Counted from the first letter of the stretch, positions 9,761-17,161 are shown. The stretch is 64,000 nt of DNA from Maribacter sp. PR1 (GCF_028464145.1 NZ_JAQPCG010000002.1:62001-126000), one strand, 5' to 3'. Notes: generated by a model from the letters alone, not told the origin. Translations and numbers: made by a program.

Positions 9761-12093
9761 GTTACGGTCAGCCTATATTGACCTTCACTGTTCACTATAT
9801 AGTTATTACCAGTTCCTACTTGACTCCAAGTACACGTCAAAGCTTTATTGGCACAATCATCTCCTGATGAAGAACAACTGCCTTCATCCAACTGTTCCCA
9901 AGCAATCGTCTGTGCATCAACAATATTTACCTGTAGCTGTTTGGTATCCGCTGAACCACAAAGAAAAAGTTTGGGCAACATGTCATTATCCACACTACAT
10001 TGGACTATTTCCCCTGCAATATCATTGTAGGGGTCCGCGTCGGTATTTACGTTATTGAAAAGTTCAATAATTGGATTAGGTATCAATCCTGCGCCGTAAG
10101 GCGTAACCGTAATGATCTCTTTAAAGCCTTTACATGGGTCTGCTACGATTTTATCCACTATATAGGTACCCACTTGGGTCACTACGATGGTGCTAGGGTC
10201 GTTGTCAGGATCTCCATCAGAAATTACCGTATCGGTGGCATCAAACAGATTGTTACCGTTGTCGTCCCTTACCCAAACATAATCGTCAAAACCGTCTCCC
10301 GCGTTTAAAACTGCTGAACTTCCACAAAGCTCTACCGTACGTTGAAAATTACAGTCCGATAAATCATCCAGCAAAAAGTTGGTTGCTCCGGGAATGGTAA
10401 AGCCACAAGCGCTAAAATCCGTTACACTGGGGTCATCGGTAATCTGTGCACTATTTTGAACGCCTCTATAGGTGGAATAGGCTAAATTTTGAATTAAATC
10501 GGAACAGGCATCGATAAAATCAAAACAGTTCTCCGCTACCTTTACCCGCATCCTAATACTATATTCCGGTGCATCTTCCAGTACCAGATTATTCGGAATG
10601 GTAAAAACCACTTCCCTAGTGGCCGGTGTATATACATAAGTTACCCCTGGAGGCAACACAAAATCGGAAGGAATAAAATCAGATCTTCCATCTGGTGGAG
10701 AAACATTCACGGGAAGCACGTCTCGTATCGTGTAACTGTCCGCATCATCGTTACCAATATTTTCAAAGGAAAGTACGTAGTCCAAGACTTGGCCCAAATT
10801 TACTCCTTGGCCGGTAATATCAACACCCCCTGGCGTGTTCACCCTTTTTTCCAAAACTATATTAGGCTCAATAATCTCTACTGCGAACGTGGCTAAAAAT
10901 GGACCATATCCATCTCCAGTTGAGGTAAACCTTAAAGTGGCTCCAGTTTCATCGTTTGGCAACACATTATTGAACTGATTATTTAGTTCAAAAAGGTCTA
11001 AATCCGTTCCTAAAGTATTTGTACCATAAGGAGTTCTTGTAGGAACCTCGGCCCCATTTGTTGAGATGGTCGAGTTGAAAAAGTTGTTAGTGGGATTAAG
11101 CCCGGTGGTGAGGTTGGTGAATCCACTGCCACTTGTATTACCTTCAATAAAAAACCTATCATTGGTTATTCCCCTATCTCCCTCCAAAGCACCAACTCCA
11201 ATTCTTGCATTTACGGGAAAGGGAGCAGGTAATGTTCTAAAACCGTTAACTCCGATATCTACATTTCCTACACTACCGGAAAGACTAGCATAACCATCAA
11301 AAGTAGAGATGAACTTCCCTGATTCGTTTGGGTTTTCGTAGATAATGACCATGACCCAACCTGCAGAACTCGAACCGTTTCTTCTACCTCTTGTAGCCCT
11401 AATGTTTGCTGCTGTATAGGCTCCATTTGGATTGGCATTGGTACGTACCAAGTCCGTGATGTTTTTATAGCATATAACAGGTGCATCCTTAACAAAAACC
11501 CCAGGATTACCTGGTTGATACCCATCTATAATGATATCATCCTCTTGTCCTAAAGGATCAGGATTATTATCCGCTACCAAATCGACATAGCCACCACCTG
11601 GGATTTGGAATTTAATCTCGTTCCACTCCTCTATTCTAGGGGTTCCATTAAATTGTGCTCCGCCATCCGTACTTCTTTCATTGGGGTAAGTCCCTGCCCA
11701 ATATAATCCGGCATATCGTATTTGAGAACAGTCAGGGTCTGTGAGATTCAATTCCGCACTACTAGAGCTAAATGTTGACGGGTCACTATCAATATCTATA
11801 TACTCCATCCACAACGAGTTGTTGTTGTTTGATCCGTTATAGGGGTTGTTCGCCTGTGCTGGATTAGACTCCGTTGCCCGGTTAAGAATATTATTACCGA
11901 CAAAAATGATGTCCCCTCTTACCTCAATGTTACCACCATCTAGACGAGGAGTAAACGGCACATATTCCTGAGCCGAACCACTGAAATAGGAAATGGAAAA
12001 TAGAAGAGTAATTAAAACAGTAATCCTAGAAACTGGTAGCTTCATAATGCGGGAAGGTTTGGATATATTCAAAAAAGCAGAATTGATATTCAT
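1..12093 (-). CDS. Giant SprB-like repeat adhesin, T9SS substrate (3' end outside window)
   Basis: One frame stays open for 4031 codons to the left edge; I checked it at the start, near 9.0 kb, near 5.8 kb and at base 1. A signal peptide begins at the start codon or, more canonically, at Met17 (MKLPVSRITVLITLLFSISY). Residues about 42-400 form an N-terminal beta-rich region (motif AGLYWAGTYP), and about 405-530 look like a DUF11-type domain. From about residue 780 onward come roughly 35 SprB-like units of about 88 residues, each with a conserved Cys and Tyr/Gly-rich strands. Residues about 1930-2100 break the pattern with a lectin-like insert. Family knowledge: SprB-type proteins are T9SS-exported surface adhesins moved by the gliding machinery. 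The C-terminal sorting domain would lie outside the window. It sits downstream of a PorP/SprF gene but behind a terminator and has its own promoter. SprB itself is not proven. Confidence 0.88.
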   Translation of the reverse strand, partial: MNINSAFLNISKPSRIMKLPVSRITVLITLLFSISYFSGSAQEYVPFTPRLDGGNIEVRGDIIFVGNNILNRATESNPAQANNPYNGSNNNNSLWMEYIDIDSDPSTFSSSSAELNLTDPDCSQIRYAGLYWAGTYPNERSTDGGAQFNGTPRIEEWNEIKFQIPGGGYVDLVADNNPDPLGQEDDIIIDGYQPGNPGVFVKDAPVICYKNITDLVRTNANPNGAYTAANIRATRGRRNGSSSAGWVMVIIYENPNESGKFISTFDGYASLSGSVGNVDIGVNGFRTLPAPFPVNARIGVGALEGDRGITNDRFFIEGNTSGSGFTNLTTGLNPTNNFFNSTISTNGAEVPTRTPYGTNTLGTDLDLFELNNQFNNVLPNDETGATLRFTSTGDGYGPFLATFAVEIIEPNIVLEKRVNTPGGVDITGQGVNLGQVLDYVLSFENIGNDDADSYTIRDVLPVNVSPPDGRSDFIPSDFVLPPGVTYVYTPATREVVFTIPNNLVLEDAPEYSIRMRVKVAENCFDFIDACSDLIQNLAYSTYRGVQNSAQITDDPSVTDFSACGFTIPGATNFLLDDLSDCNFQRTVELCGSSAVLNAGDGFDDYVWVRDDNGNNLFDATDTVISDGDPDNDPSTIVVTQVGTYIVDKIVADPCKGFKEIITVTPYGAGLIPNPIIELFNNVNTDADPYNDIAGEIVQCSVDNDMLPKLFLCGSADTKQLQVNIVDAQTIAWEQLDEGSCSSSGDDCANKALTCTWSQVGTGNNYIVNSEGQYRLTVTYQNGCTSRFYFNVFQNNLDIQYNKEDIICATPGNISITNLGNGYGYQLVNADTDTVVIPFSANNGPSFDFNPGENGSYIVEVTQLDLNGDPINNACIFSTPVIGVLDRNVTYDVTGTDVTCTTQGSINIEINNAEPNYEYELRLDDGSNGGQGTLIDDETAQTSNDFTFSGLNAGDYIVIARTQDGCSHTEQVTITDTNDLELEARVSQHITCREGNIIMSSDGGKTPHTYAIWSFVDDSGTTVTSYPTPQDIPSSEFQTSQIFDILDPGDYTFVVVDRNNCFAYSNTVTIEFRPAAEFSANTVADVLCFGESTGSISVNLTDSNGYQLTYYLVDIGAQDPNDFDFNAYDLNNALATNASGYFPNLPAGNYTIIVDQRKGSASCRYPLFSEVNTPSSALDATSVLIQDYTCVDDAIIEAQNVTGGTAPYSYSIDGVTFIPDSTPNAHRFENITPGNYTLTVRDANGCLVATDPILIEDTNSPTDINVVESQITCPAQTVNLQVTAVDGTAPFIFEIIAPSSIAPDATSGNTADFNNLAPDTYTIRVTDVDGCSYEENYTVAPISPITMSASTMQAVSCFGFADGTVQFNINYQVGQNFTYTVTGPSGTVSTGGVQGTINLPNLEAGDYTLDIIDTDTNCNYSTTYTLEGPPSALAVMPPSVTQPTCLNDGSVIVTASGGWGSYVYTLVNPDSSTFGTNTNGSFNGLTQGGTYTGTVTDANNCVVPFTFDLNAATIPVLLLTPNNVCYDDAVGLTITANVTSGGDGNFEYNINGGAYSASNTFSGLAPGTYTVNVRDGNSCTDTQTLTVNPELSVISSAGNITACATDTDIDITAAGGDGNYVYAVVGDGVAPTSGDFSAANPVTVSAAGDYDVYVRDNNGNAGYCEASYDITILQDAPLAISVSNTPILCSGENQAAITIVATGGEAPYTYSINNGSTYQTENTFNNQGAGTYSIRVRDANNCDVTQTYSITEPFTLSASAAVTQLVECNPSDGAEVRITNAQGGTAPYTYSFDGGSNYTSNAIGYLLSGTHTVYIQDANGCTFPMNVTIEQAPTPPNVTLTPTVDYSCDGTGVVTISPDDASLDYTYSLNGTPNSPADSNVFTDVPVGTHTISVDYISNTPPARSVLMLEDFGTGSNVSIPQIDTTYYCYESQDASLGTCSDANFNINDLQYSVTSTIVAPFGTWVSPIDNSGDPNGRYLAVNVGDPGVNTIVYSKTDIEIIPNRDVEVELDVINLVSQGSGLIRPNILVEIVDPFGNVIDSGTTGLIDENTGPNDWQNINIPPLNPGANSTIDIIIRTIATGTNGNDVAIDNIQAFQSPEQCSQTVTIDVTVEDGNAFEASIVSSADVACNGDNTGSITFDVDNFGTGGFEYSLDNFTTVLGSSTTSPQTISGLSSGNYTVYIRDVDNPIAGCTVTLNHTINEPAPVVASASITEQFLCTNTGATITASATGGTPTYEYQLEDTLGGVITAYQSGTTFASVPAGDYLVRARDINGCFDVIDTPITIVAPVTPTFTLTPTACYTGNNDGSIQVDVTDGNGLYQFSINSGPWLTPSPNTATTYTFSNLGNGMYTIDVRDSYGCPAVQQSLTLDPLLSAIVDVTDVSNCADGSISVTASGGDGNYAYAFVPTTTSPTGLFGPSNTFTVTPGNAGTYDVYVRDNAGGTPFCEYMETVTVNPAVALTFTPTPTDPLCHDGMGTIEVNVTSGDNPFTLQIIDLDNGGASDQTLTNILNPTTTFYNLAPGNYTINVTDSNGCTVSQTPITINNPDELVADITAILPSACASVDPNDYGFQFINYPTTLGTIEFSADGGTTWVADNSVPGTSDIITGYVSGENVYPSLRTVDAFGNTICLTDLPRYTIPYPLDDLDITVTTVVVNCDELQVTVQGTEGVAPYEYAYTDDPANFDPATTTWNLGGSVDNGGNPVTAGHGMFQWTGLIPGRTYVFYVRDASGCIRQSNVNVNDITTDPLEIVSTYEPSCSGANDGTITYTITDTDGNIEPSMHWEFYDITGGLVQSSGGNVPFSTSVTVTGVAPGEYYIVVTEVDAGGVDNCVSGSENLIIDELDPITATLNKLSDISCNAPGLIAIENIQGGGGDYTYTVTGPAPFVTITGTPDNPVEIPVNSVAGSYNVTITDQYGCFTNLGTVVLDLTPNPTIDSMVVDNCASPTSLTINASSTAPQILYSIDGGTTYVDNGGVFNNVAPGSYNVAIIDSNGCMDTDTIEVYPVLEADVSLTKLLDCSVSPDAEITIDVNFGSGNYDYEISNGLGSVLARTNLPSNPYVFSTTVPEDYTITIFDNGTSTPECSRVFTVTVPPAVLPVLSITSYTDVTCNGADDGIIRVSATDGGISPYSFEIISGPGSGASFPIAPTSNTATTATFEGLEGLVAPGITYTIRATAANGCTTDITQVITQPEPIANVNASVMEFVCTVGNNENNATITIDGAAITGGSGNYVRYEFVEEDDPNTVPVESPAVVQTGTNPVYTETNTAGGSYTINVYDSNGCLGSTTAVIAPFDELTSATASITNTVTCNPGNDGELTMNVVSSLGDPSRFEYSIDNGSNYQASNIFGGLSAGPYTILARHIDTGCIISASETLLEPNTFTINVTKTSDVVCFGTATGAVNFELVDATYPGGFTWTIYDTNGTLVDTLDDTVVTSNTEATNGPTADINLPAGSYYVSISQDNNPFCVNTEAFTIAGPPAAITGAVNTTDITCVPSNDGTIEIIDVAGGWGGYTYYIGVAAPSAPTDYLASPSLGGLSAGTYQAWVRDAQGCEQLIDDTIVLDDPTPINASLQINQENCTNLEGEIEVVGVTGGQGSNYTYQLRLNGSNFRAPQNTPVFSGLGAGSYEVQVTDQWGCSFITPAELLYEEMNLTATVVKAIDCTVNPEGEITVNVMGSSTNLEFVMTTPLGNVVTQASGVFVNLTEIGTYDFVVRDLDTTNPVCEKTISQELVAPITPVLLNATIINVSCNGGSDGSLTAILDPTTDGNPDYQYELIGVSAGAPSRPLQSNPLFNNLPAGEYQVRVVSGLGCEDIKPETITEPEPLVISATATTFDCAADNSINTATITVNVEDGAATPGIPSGTGPYLYSLDNVNYQSGNTFSVADNGLVQTITVYARDTNGCPATDTVSIQPINRFTATIATNVDISCTNSESVTITVSDNGLAHNYTYELLPIGNTNAVQTGITATTATFDLIATGSYTFRVTDTDTGCYYDTPAYNVEPFDFIGATATAVTPVTCFGDTNGELEINIT

Positions 12094-12162
12094 CTTTTAT
12101 TTTGGAATTGTTTGGTCATTTTTGTCCAGATGATTTTGATTCTGAACGGTTTGCTCCAATAT

Positions 12163-12229
12163 CAAAGATTATTCATACTAAGATGGTTTGGAATTTAATG
12201 TTGTAGTATGGTCATGTAATGTTGTGAAA
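12163..12229 (-). promoter_or_regulatory. Direct-repeat operator and TTTG-type promoter of the giant adhesin gene
   Basis: Reading the minus strand, two copies of ACAACATTA lie 21 bp apart start to start (plus-strand 12217-12225 and 12196-12204). The second runs into AAATTCC, and a 19-bp spacer leads to AATCTTTG (12163-12170), close to the Bacteroidota -7 box TAnnTTTG. The repeat block ends 97 bp before the start codon. A matching block with identical internal spacing precedes the other operon of this locus. A 21-bp period suits a dimeric regulator on one DNA face; LytTR-type response regulators use this geometry. Which regulator binds is inference. Confidence 0.6.
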
Positions 12230-12480
12230 AGAGGTTTGTTGTTGGTGACTAAACAAGAATTTTCCAAATTTTATTGGGTTTTTTGGTAGTCCACATGGAA
12301 GACAACCTAAGTGTATGTAGCTTAATTCTGTAATTTATTAGGGCTGCCGAAGATTTAAGGCTTTTGGTTTTCAATTGAAAAATGAGCTGAAGTCGATAAA
12401 AATTAGGTTAGAAATATTTGGTGTTTCTATTTCATTTTAAAATAATTCAATAGTCCTTTCGCAAACTTTGTTTCCTCCCA

Positions 12481-12510
12481 AAAAGAAAAACCAAGGGTTT
12501 TGCCCTTGGT
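12481..12510 (-). terminator. Rho-independent terminator after PorP/SprF gene
   Basis: On the minus strand CCAAGGG, a short AAAA-type loop and CCCTTGG form a stem followed by TTTTTCTTTT. It lies 36 bp after the PorP/SprF stop codon and separates that operon from the giant adhesin gene. Confidence 0.85.
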
Positions 12511-12546
12511 TCCATTCTAATAAGACTTAAGTCTTTTAACTATGTG

Positions 12547-14709
12547 TTAGGTCATTTGGCTTTGAGAAACTCTCATTATCCACATTTTATCATCGTAGGC
12601 ATCATTCATTTTTGAATAGTAGGAGATGAGGGCATTTGTCCATGAATCATGACGCTTTAAATAAACGTACCTCCAATTGTTTTCGGGGTTTATGAAATAA
12701 CTAGCACTTAATCCATACGAGTTCAATAAGGAGACAAATCTATTTGCATTTCTTGGATTGGCAAACACATTGGCTATGATGTAGTAGCCAGACCCGATAC
12801 CATCGAATTCATAGTTCTTTGGCTCAGTGCTATTAGAAGCCACTTTATCTTGAGCCACCACATTTTTACGTAACACGTCGGTATCATATTTAGACGATTT
12901 CTCACGAAGTTTATTCACGTTATCTACATAGGCCTCGTTGGTATATCTGTTTTCCACGTTCATAATCCAGGTCTTACCTTCATAAGCTCCATTAAGGTTA
13001 GAATCATGAGCTGCCACGGCCTCATCCCATGTATCATATCGTTCCAAATAAACATACTTTAGACCATTGTTCGGATTATCGATATAGTCCGCATTGATAC
13101 CATTGGATTCCAAAGTATTTAAAAACTTATCCAAATATTGCCCGCCTTTGTAAACGTTCGCCACCACGTAGTAGCCGTCGGTAACATTGGGCAAGTCCCT
13201 GAATTTTCTGCTTTTAACCCTGTCTTGTACTACTGCGTTTTCTGGTTTATCAACAATCCTCTTTCTTCTAGCAGGTACTTGGGTAATAGCGTCCTTATCA
13301 GTGTTCTTAACTAATGCTGAAGCCTCAGTATTTCTATCTTTTGCATTATTGGTTTTTGATAATGTTGGTTTTTTCGTATTTACTACAATGGCATCTCTTT
13401 CAATTTTATTCTGATTGGTATTGATTTCTTTATCCTTGTCATTATCCATATTCTGAGCTGCTGCCAACTTCACGGCTGTATCTTCGCCTTTGAATAAATC
13501 TTCAGCTCTTTTCTCTAGGTCTGGTCGTTCGCCATTGGTTTCATTGCGTACCATGCGCATGACCATGTTGAAACGACGTTCTAAATCAGCCTGTCTATTA
13601 GATTCCAAAGAATCTTGACGGAACATGAGCTCTTCTATTATAGCGTCATTCTCCGCTAGTTTTCTTTTCAGTTCCTCAATCTCTTCATTGGTTGCAATGT
13701 TCTCCGGTTCTAACTCCAAATCATTTTCAACCAAATCATCGTAATTGTCATCTTCTAGCATTACCCTATCTTCTGTGAGGTTTGGCGTGAAGGAATAGGC
13801 AAAGGAAATTTCATGTGTTAATCCGAAATTATCAAAGTTGTTTGATAGTCCCTTCTCCATGGTGTACCCTAAGGATATTCTTTGGTTGAGGTTAAACCCT
13901 ACACCTGCTGCAGCACCATAAAAACTGTCATAGCCACCTTGTATCCATCCTATTTTAGGCAAATCAAGAATTAAGCTTCCGCCCAGGGTGACATTATCCT
14001 CTTCTCCATCCATTCGAACACGGGCCAACGGCATTAATCGCCCAGCCTCTAAGATACCCGATGAATTTTTAAACTGATGGGTATATTGTAAATGTCCGGA
14101 GTAGGTCTTATTACTAAAATCCGTAAGGGATTCGCTGGTTTTTAAATTATAGTCAAAAAGGTTTTCTGCAAAAGCCCCTATGTCAAAATTACCATAGGAC
14201 AGGTTGAAACCTGGTTGAAAGGATATGAGATTCTGATCTTGGAATCCCGCTAAAAAAGGATCTTCCTCGACAGTCGTGGCCCTACCCTCATCAAAGCCAC
14301 TGTTGTAGTAAGATAAGTTGGCGCCAAAAGTGAAGTTACTTTTATCACTTAATTTAACCCCATAGGCATAGTTGGCCAAAACCCCATAGTTGCTTAATGC
14401 TCCTAATCTTTGCGTATACAAACTCAATCCTAGCCCAGTACGGTCACTGATTCGGCCACTATAACTTAAAAAGTAATTTTGGTTGTTGTCGTCAAATTGT
14501 ACCGACTGGTTTCTATGTAGTAGGTTGATATAAGATTTGTCCTCCCTAACCGTTGAAAACGTAGGGTTGATTAAAAACCTATTGTACTTTAACAAGTTTT
14601 GAGAAGGTACTTCATAACCAAAATAAGGATTGTCTTCCTGCGCTTGGTTTTTTGTCAACCCAAGCGCAAAAAGTGCAAGTAAAAATAGTATACGTGTTTT
14701 TGGTAGCAT
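12547..14709 (-). CDS. PorP/SprF-type T9SS outer-membrane protein with two C-terminal SPOR-like domains
   Basis: A signal peptide (about residues 1-23, ending KNQAQ) is followed by a PorP/SprF-type beta-barrel region, about 24-310: YNRFLINPTFSTV at the start, then alternating Tyr/Gly strands. Residues about 335-390 are acidic and coiled-coil-like (EEIEELKRKLAENDAIIEEL). A polar linker leads to two tandem SPOR-like repeats, about 511-585 (YYVVANVYKGG ... YVYLERYDTW ... WIMNV) and 640-715 (YYIIANVF ... YVYLKRHDSW ... WIMRV). PorP/SprF proteins help export or anchor T9SS adhesins at the outer membrane, and SPOR domains bind denuded peptidoglycan. At 720 residues it is about twice the usual PorP/SprF length. 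It follows the Ig-like T9SS substrate gene by 8 bp, so the two are very likely co-transcribed. That it partners the giant adhesin is inferred from position. Confidence 0.87.
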   Translation of the reverse strand: MLPKTRILFLLALFALGLTKNQAQEDNPYFGYEVPSQNLLKYNRFLINPTFSTVREDKSYINLLHRNQSVQFDDNNQNYFLSYSGRISDRTGLGLSLYTQRLGALSNYGVLANYAYGVKLSDKSNFTFGANLSYYNSGFDEGRATTVEEDPFLAGFQDQNLISFQPGFNLSYGNFDIGAFAENLFDYNLKTSESLTDFSNKTYSGHLQYTHQFKNSSGILEAGRLMPLARVRMDGEEDNVTLGGSLILDLPKIGWIQGGYDSFYGAAAGVGFNLNQRISLGYTMEKGLSNNFDNFGLTHEISFAYSFTPNLTEDRVMLEDDNYDDLVENDLELEPENIATNEEIEELKRKLAENDAIIEELMFRQDSLESNRQADLERRFNMVMRMVRNETNGERPDLEKRAEDLFKGEDTAVKLAAAQNMDNDKDKEINTNQNKIERDAIVVNTKKPTLSKTNNAKDRNTEASALVKNTDKDAITQVPARRKRIVDKPENAVVQDRVKSRKFRDLPNVTDGYYVVANVYKGGQYLDKFLNTLESNGINADYIDNPNNGLKYVYLERYDTWDEAVAAHDSNLNGAYEGKTWIMNVENRYTNEAYVDNVNKLREKSSKYDTDVLRKNVVAQDKVASNSTEPKNYEFDGIGSGYYIIANVFANPRNANRFVSLLNSYGLSASYFINPENNWRYVYLKRHDSWTNALISYYSKMNDAYDDKMWIMRVSQSQMT

Positions 14710-14717
14710 GTTTGGTT

Positions 14718-16964
14718 TTAGCGTATTACAGTAATTGTACCCTGTTTCAGCACCTCGCTGGCATTTCTAATCTTATAGTAAAATACCATGTTTTGCCTGG
14801 CAAAAGCTGTCGAGGTCTGTGGCCAATTGTTCTTATAGTTAAATTCATTAATTATTTCCTGCCCTTGACCATTGTAGATGATAACGTTTACATCATCTCT
14901 ATTGGAATAAGAATTGGGTATTACCCACTGGTCATTTATTCCATCCCCATTAACGGTAATTACATTAGGCACTTTAAAGGTGTCTAAAATGGACACTTCA
15001 AATTGCTTCACAACATCACAGTTGTCAATACTCGCAATTAAGGTATATGTTCCTGGTTCGGTTATCGATGCACTATCCGAAGTGCTTATTTCAGCATTGT
15101 TTGCGTCCATCCACCTGTAAGTGGTACCCCCGTTCGCACTAATGGTTCTAGACGTTCCTTCCGGAATTACAATACTACCTGAAGGCTCTAGGGTAATCAG
15201 ATTATCATCCAATGGGGAAATTGTAACCTCATTAGAAATGAGTTGACAACCATCCCTATCTAAAACCAATCGGTATGTGCCTGCTGCGCTTACATCTAAA
15301 CTTATATCCGTTGTACTTACAACAGCTCCATCTAATTGCCATTCGTAAATTTCAGTAGTCAAATCCAAAGAGGATGACAGGCTTACAATATCACTTGCAC
15401 TACAGTACACTGAACTCGTACTACTAATAGTAACTGCATCGCTCGTTAATAGTTGTACGGATAAGGTATTCGATGATTCGTTATAAGTATCTATGCTCGC
15501 ATCTAATTTGTAGTTTCCATTCTCTTGGTTGGACGCTAAGCTTATTGACTTTCCATTCTGTCCAGCAATGTCCGTACCTTCTTTTTGCCATTGGTATGCA
15601 AATGCATCTATTAAATCGGTAGTTACGTCCGTTTTTGTTCCATTTGTTGCGACCGCGTTTATGGTTACGACTTCAAGGATAATGCTAGTTGTAACACAAG
15701 AGGTATAATTATCGGCATAATCGACCACCACCTCAAAGGAAGCCGGCGAAACTGCAATTGTAGTATCGGAGTTTTTACTGGAACTACCACAACTTCCGCC
15801 TGTTTCTGTTATTTGGGCATAATATGTACCCTCTTCCGTAATATTCAATGTATTATTGGTTTCTCCTGTAATCTCAACATCATTCCTGAACCACTTATAT
15901 GTGGGCGCACTGGCATTCGTGGAAACGGATAAAGTCTGTTGTTGTGCCGGAAGCACCACTATGTTTTGAGGATTATCCCTAGTTACGGTAAAGGAACCTG
16001 GATTGCTCATAGATACAGCTGCAGATCTTTCCGTACAAATACCTGTTCCCGTAATTTCTACCGCATAATCGCCTTCAAATCCGACTACACCACCATCTAC
16101 TGTGTACGTAGTTCCGATGGCACCAAGTATAGCAGTATCATTTTTATACCACTGATAACTCCATGAAGCATCTGTCTGGTCAATAGATAAGGTTTCAGAA
16201 TCAGTAGGACAAAGTAATGTCTGACTAGGTGTGCTAATTGCTATACCAGTTCCTGTTCCTCCAATAGTAACATCTACAATGTTAGAATCCGTATTACCAG
16301 ATCCAGTACAGTTGGGGCCATAATCTATGTACGCATTGTACATTCCACTCTGGGTAACGTTCAGGGTATGACCAGATTCTCCAGCTAGCAGCGTTCCGCT
16401 TCTATACCATATATACTGATAGGTTTCTGGGTTTGGTATGTTGTCAACTTGGAGGGTAATTGGCCCTGTTGCGCAGACCGTTCCTGGAGGCACTCCATTA
16501 CCAAGCTCACTAATGTTCAAATTGGTAGTAATGTCCATAAAGAACATATTATATGCTTCTGATTCTGCACCGACTTTAACGGGGTCGGTACTCCTGACCC
16601 GCATTTTATAACCAAGTCCTCTAGTGTCTTCGGGTATGGAAAACCCAATGTCAAAATCGTTCGTATTGTTTTTGTCCGTTACGTTGGCCAACTCCACTGG
16701 AGACCCAAAGCTACCATTAGCATCCGAGAGCTCTAGAATAAATTGATTTCCGGAATTTGCTGTTCCAGCCCACGTTACGTTCACAAAATATTCATTAAAA
16801 CCTCCGCTACCTGCACAAATATAGCCCCAAACGGAAGTTCCTGCTAAATTGGGGTTGTCTGCCGGTTCCGGCGCATTTATTACTATGGCCTGTGCGGAAA
16901 GCTGTAGGGAGCCTATTAGCACAATGATTGCGGTTAAGAAGTAAGATTTGTAAAATTTTTTCAT
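14718..16964 (-). CDS. Secreted Ig-like repeat protein with T9SS type-B (gliding-associated) C-terminal domain
   Basis: The start chosen is Met-Lys-Lys at the head of a clean signal peptide (MKKFYKSYFLTAIIVLIGSL then QLSAQ); an upstream in-frame ATG would add 18 residues before it. The body has about six Ig-like or PKD-like units, each marked by a core Trp motif: YIWYRSG, YQWYKND, YKWFRND, YQWQKEG, YEWQLDG, YRWMD. The last 85 or so residues (VPNVITVNGDGINDQWVIPN ... VIIYNGQGQEI ... VFYYKIRN) match the gliding motility-associated type-B sorting domain, so export through T9SS and retention at the cell surface are expected. It is first in an operon with the PorP/SprF gene, the usual arrangement for a type-B substrate and its partner. 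The ligand is unknown. Confidence 0.88.
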   Translation of the reverse strand: MKKFYKSYFLTAIIVLIGSLQLSAQAIVINAPEPADNPNLAGTSVWGYICAGSGGFNEYFVNVTWAGTANSGNQFILELSDANGSFGSPVELANVTDKNNTNDFDIGFSIPEDTRGLGYKMRVRSTDPVKVGAESEAYNMFFMDITTNLNISELGNGVPPGTVCATGPITLQVDNIPNPETYQYIWYRSGTLLAGESGHTLNVTQSGMYNAYIDYGPNCTGSGNTDSNIVDVTIGGTGTGIAISTPSQTLLCPTDSETLSIDQTDASWSYQWYKNDTAILGAIGTTYTVDGGVVGFEGDYAVEITGTGICTERSAAVSMSNPGSFTVTRDNPQNIVVLPAQQQTLSVSTNASAPTYKWFRNDVEITGETNNTLNITEEGTYYAQITETGGSCGSSSKNSDTTIAVSPASFEVVVDYADNYTSCVTTSIILEVVTINAVATNGTKTDVTTDLIDAFAYQWQKEGTDIAGQNGKSISLASNQENGNYKLDASIDTYNESSNTLSVQLLTSDAVTISSTSSVYCSASDIVSLSSSLDLTTEIYEWQLDGAVVSTTDISLDVSAAGTYRLVLDRDGCQLISNEVTISPLDDNLITLEPSGSIVIPEGTSRTISANGGTTYRWMDANNAEISTSDSASITEPGTYTLIASIDNCDVVKQFEVSILDTFKVPNVITVNGDGINDQWVIPNSYSNRDDVNVIIYNGQGQEIINEFNYKNNWPQTSTAFARQNMVFYYKIRNASEVLKQGTITVIR

Positions 16965-17040
16965 AATGATGTGTTGTTTTGTGCCCCTTAAGTAATAGTG
17001 ATATTGTAGGTCATTCACCTTAAACCTTTGGTACTCAAAA

Positions 17041-17107
17041 CAAATATGACACTTATAACGCGCGTGGGGAATTTAATGTTGTAGGCAAGTTTAAAATTGT
17101 TGTGAAA
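17041..17107 (-). promoter_or_regulatory. Direct-repeat operator and TTTG-type promoter of the Ig-like/PorP operon
   Basis: The 17-mer CTACAACATTAAATTCC (minus strand, 17084-17068) is identical to the one before the giant adhesin gene. A second block TTTCACAAC (17107-17099) lies at exactly the same 31-bp offset. A 19-bp spacer, again identical in length, leads to CATATTTG (17048-17041). The block ends 104 bp before the start codon. Conserved blocks with diverged spacers of equal length point to selection for protein binding. Confidence 0.6.
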
Positions 17108-17161
17108 TGCATTTTATCCATTGTGAGCGTATTTTAATCGTAGGTTTTACGGCAATTTTGC

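Larger units (their letters stand above)
12094..12546. other. Intergenic region between giant adhesin and PorP/SprF gene
   Basis: This 453-bp gap holds the terminator of the PorP/SprF gene at its right end and the direct-repeat promoter of the giant gene at its left end. Between about 12230 and 12480 I see only AT-rich DNA with no open frame of note. A 14-bp palindrome (aagacttaagtctt, 12522-12535) lies just after the PorP/SprF stop codon. Confidence 0.6.

Noticed and set aside
12522..12535. Perfect palindrome AAGACTTAAGTCTT
   Set aside because: It lies between the PorP/SprF stop and its terminator, is short and A/T-rich, and has no second copy nearby. Not called as a site.
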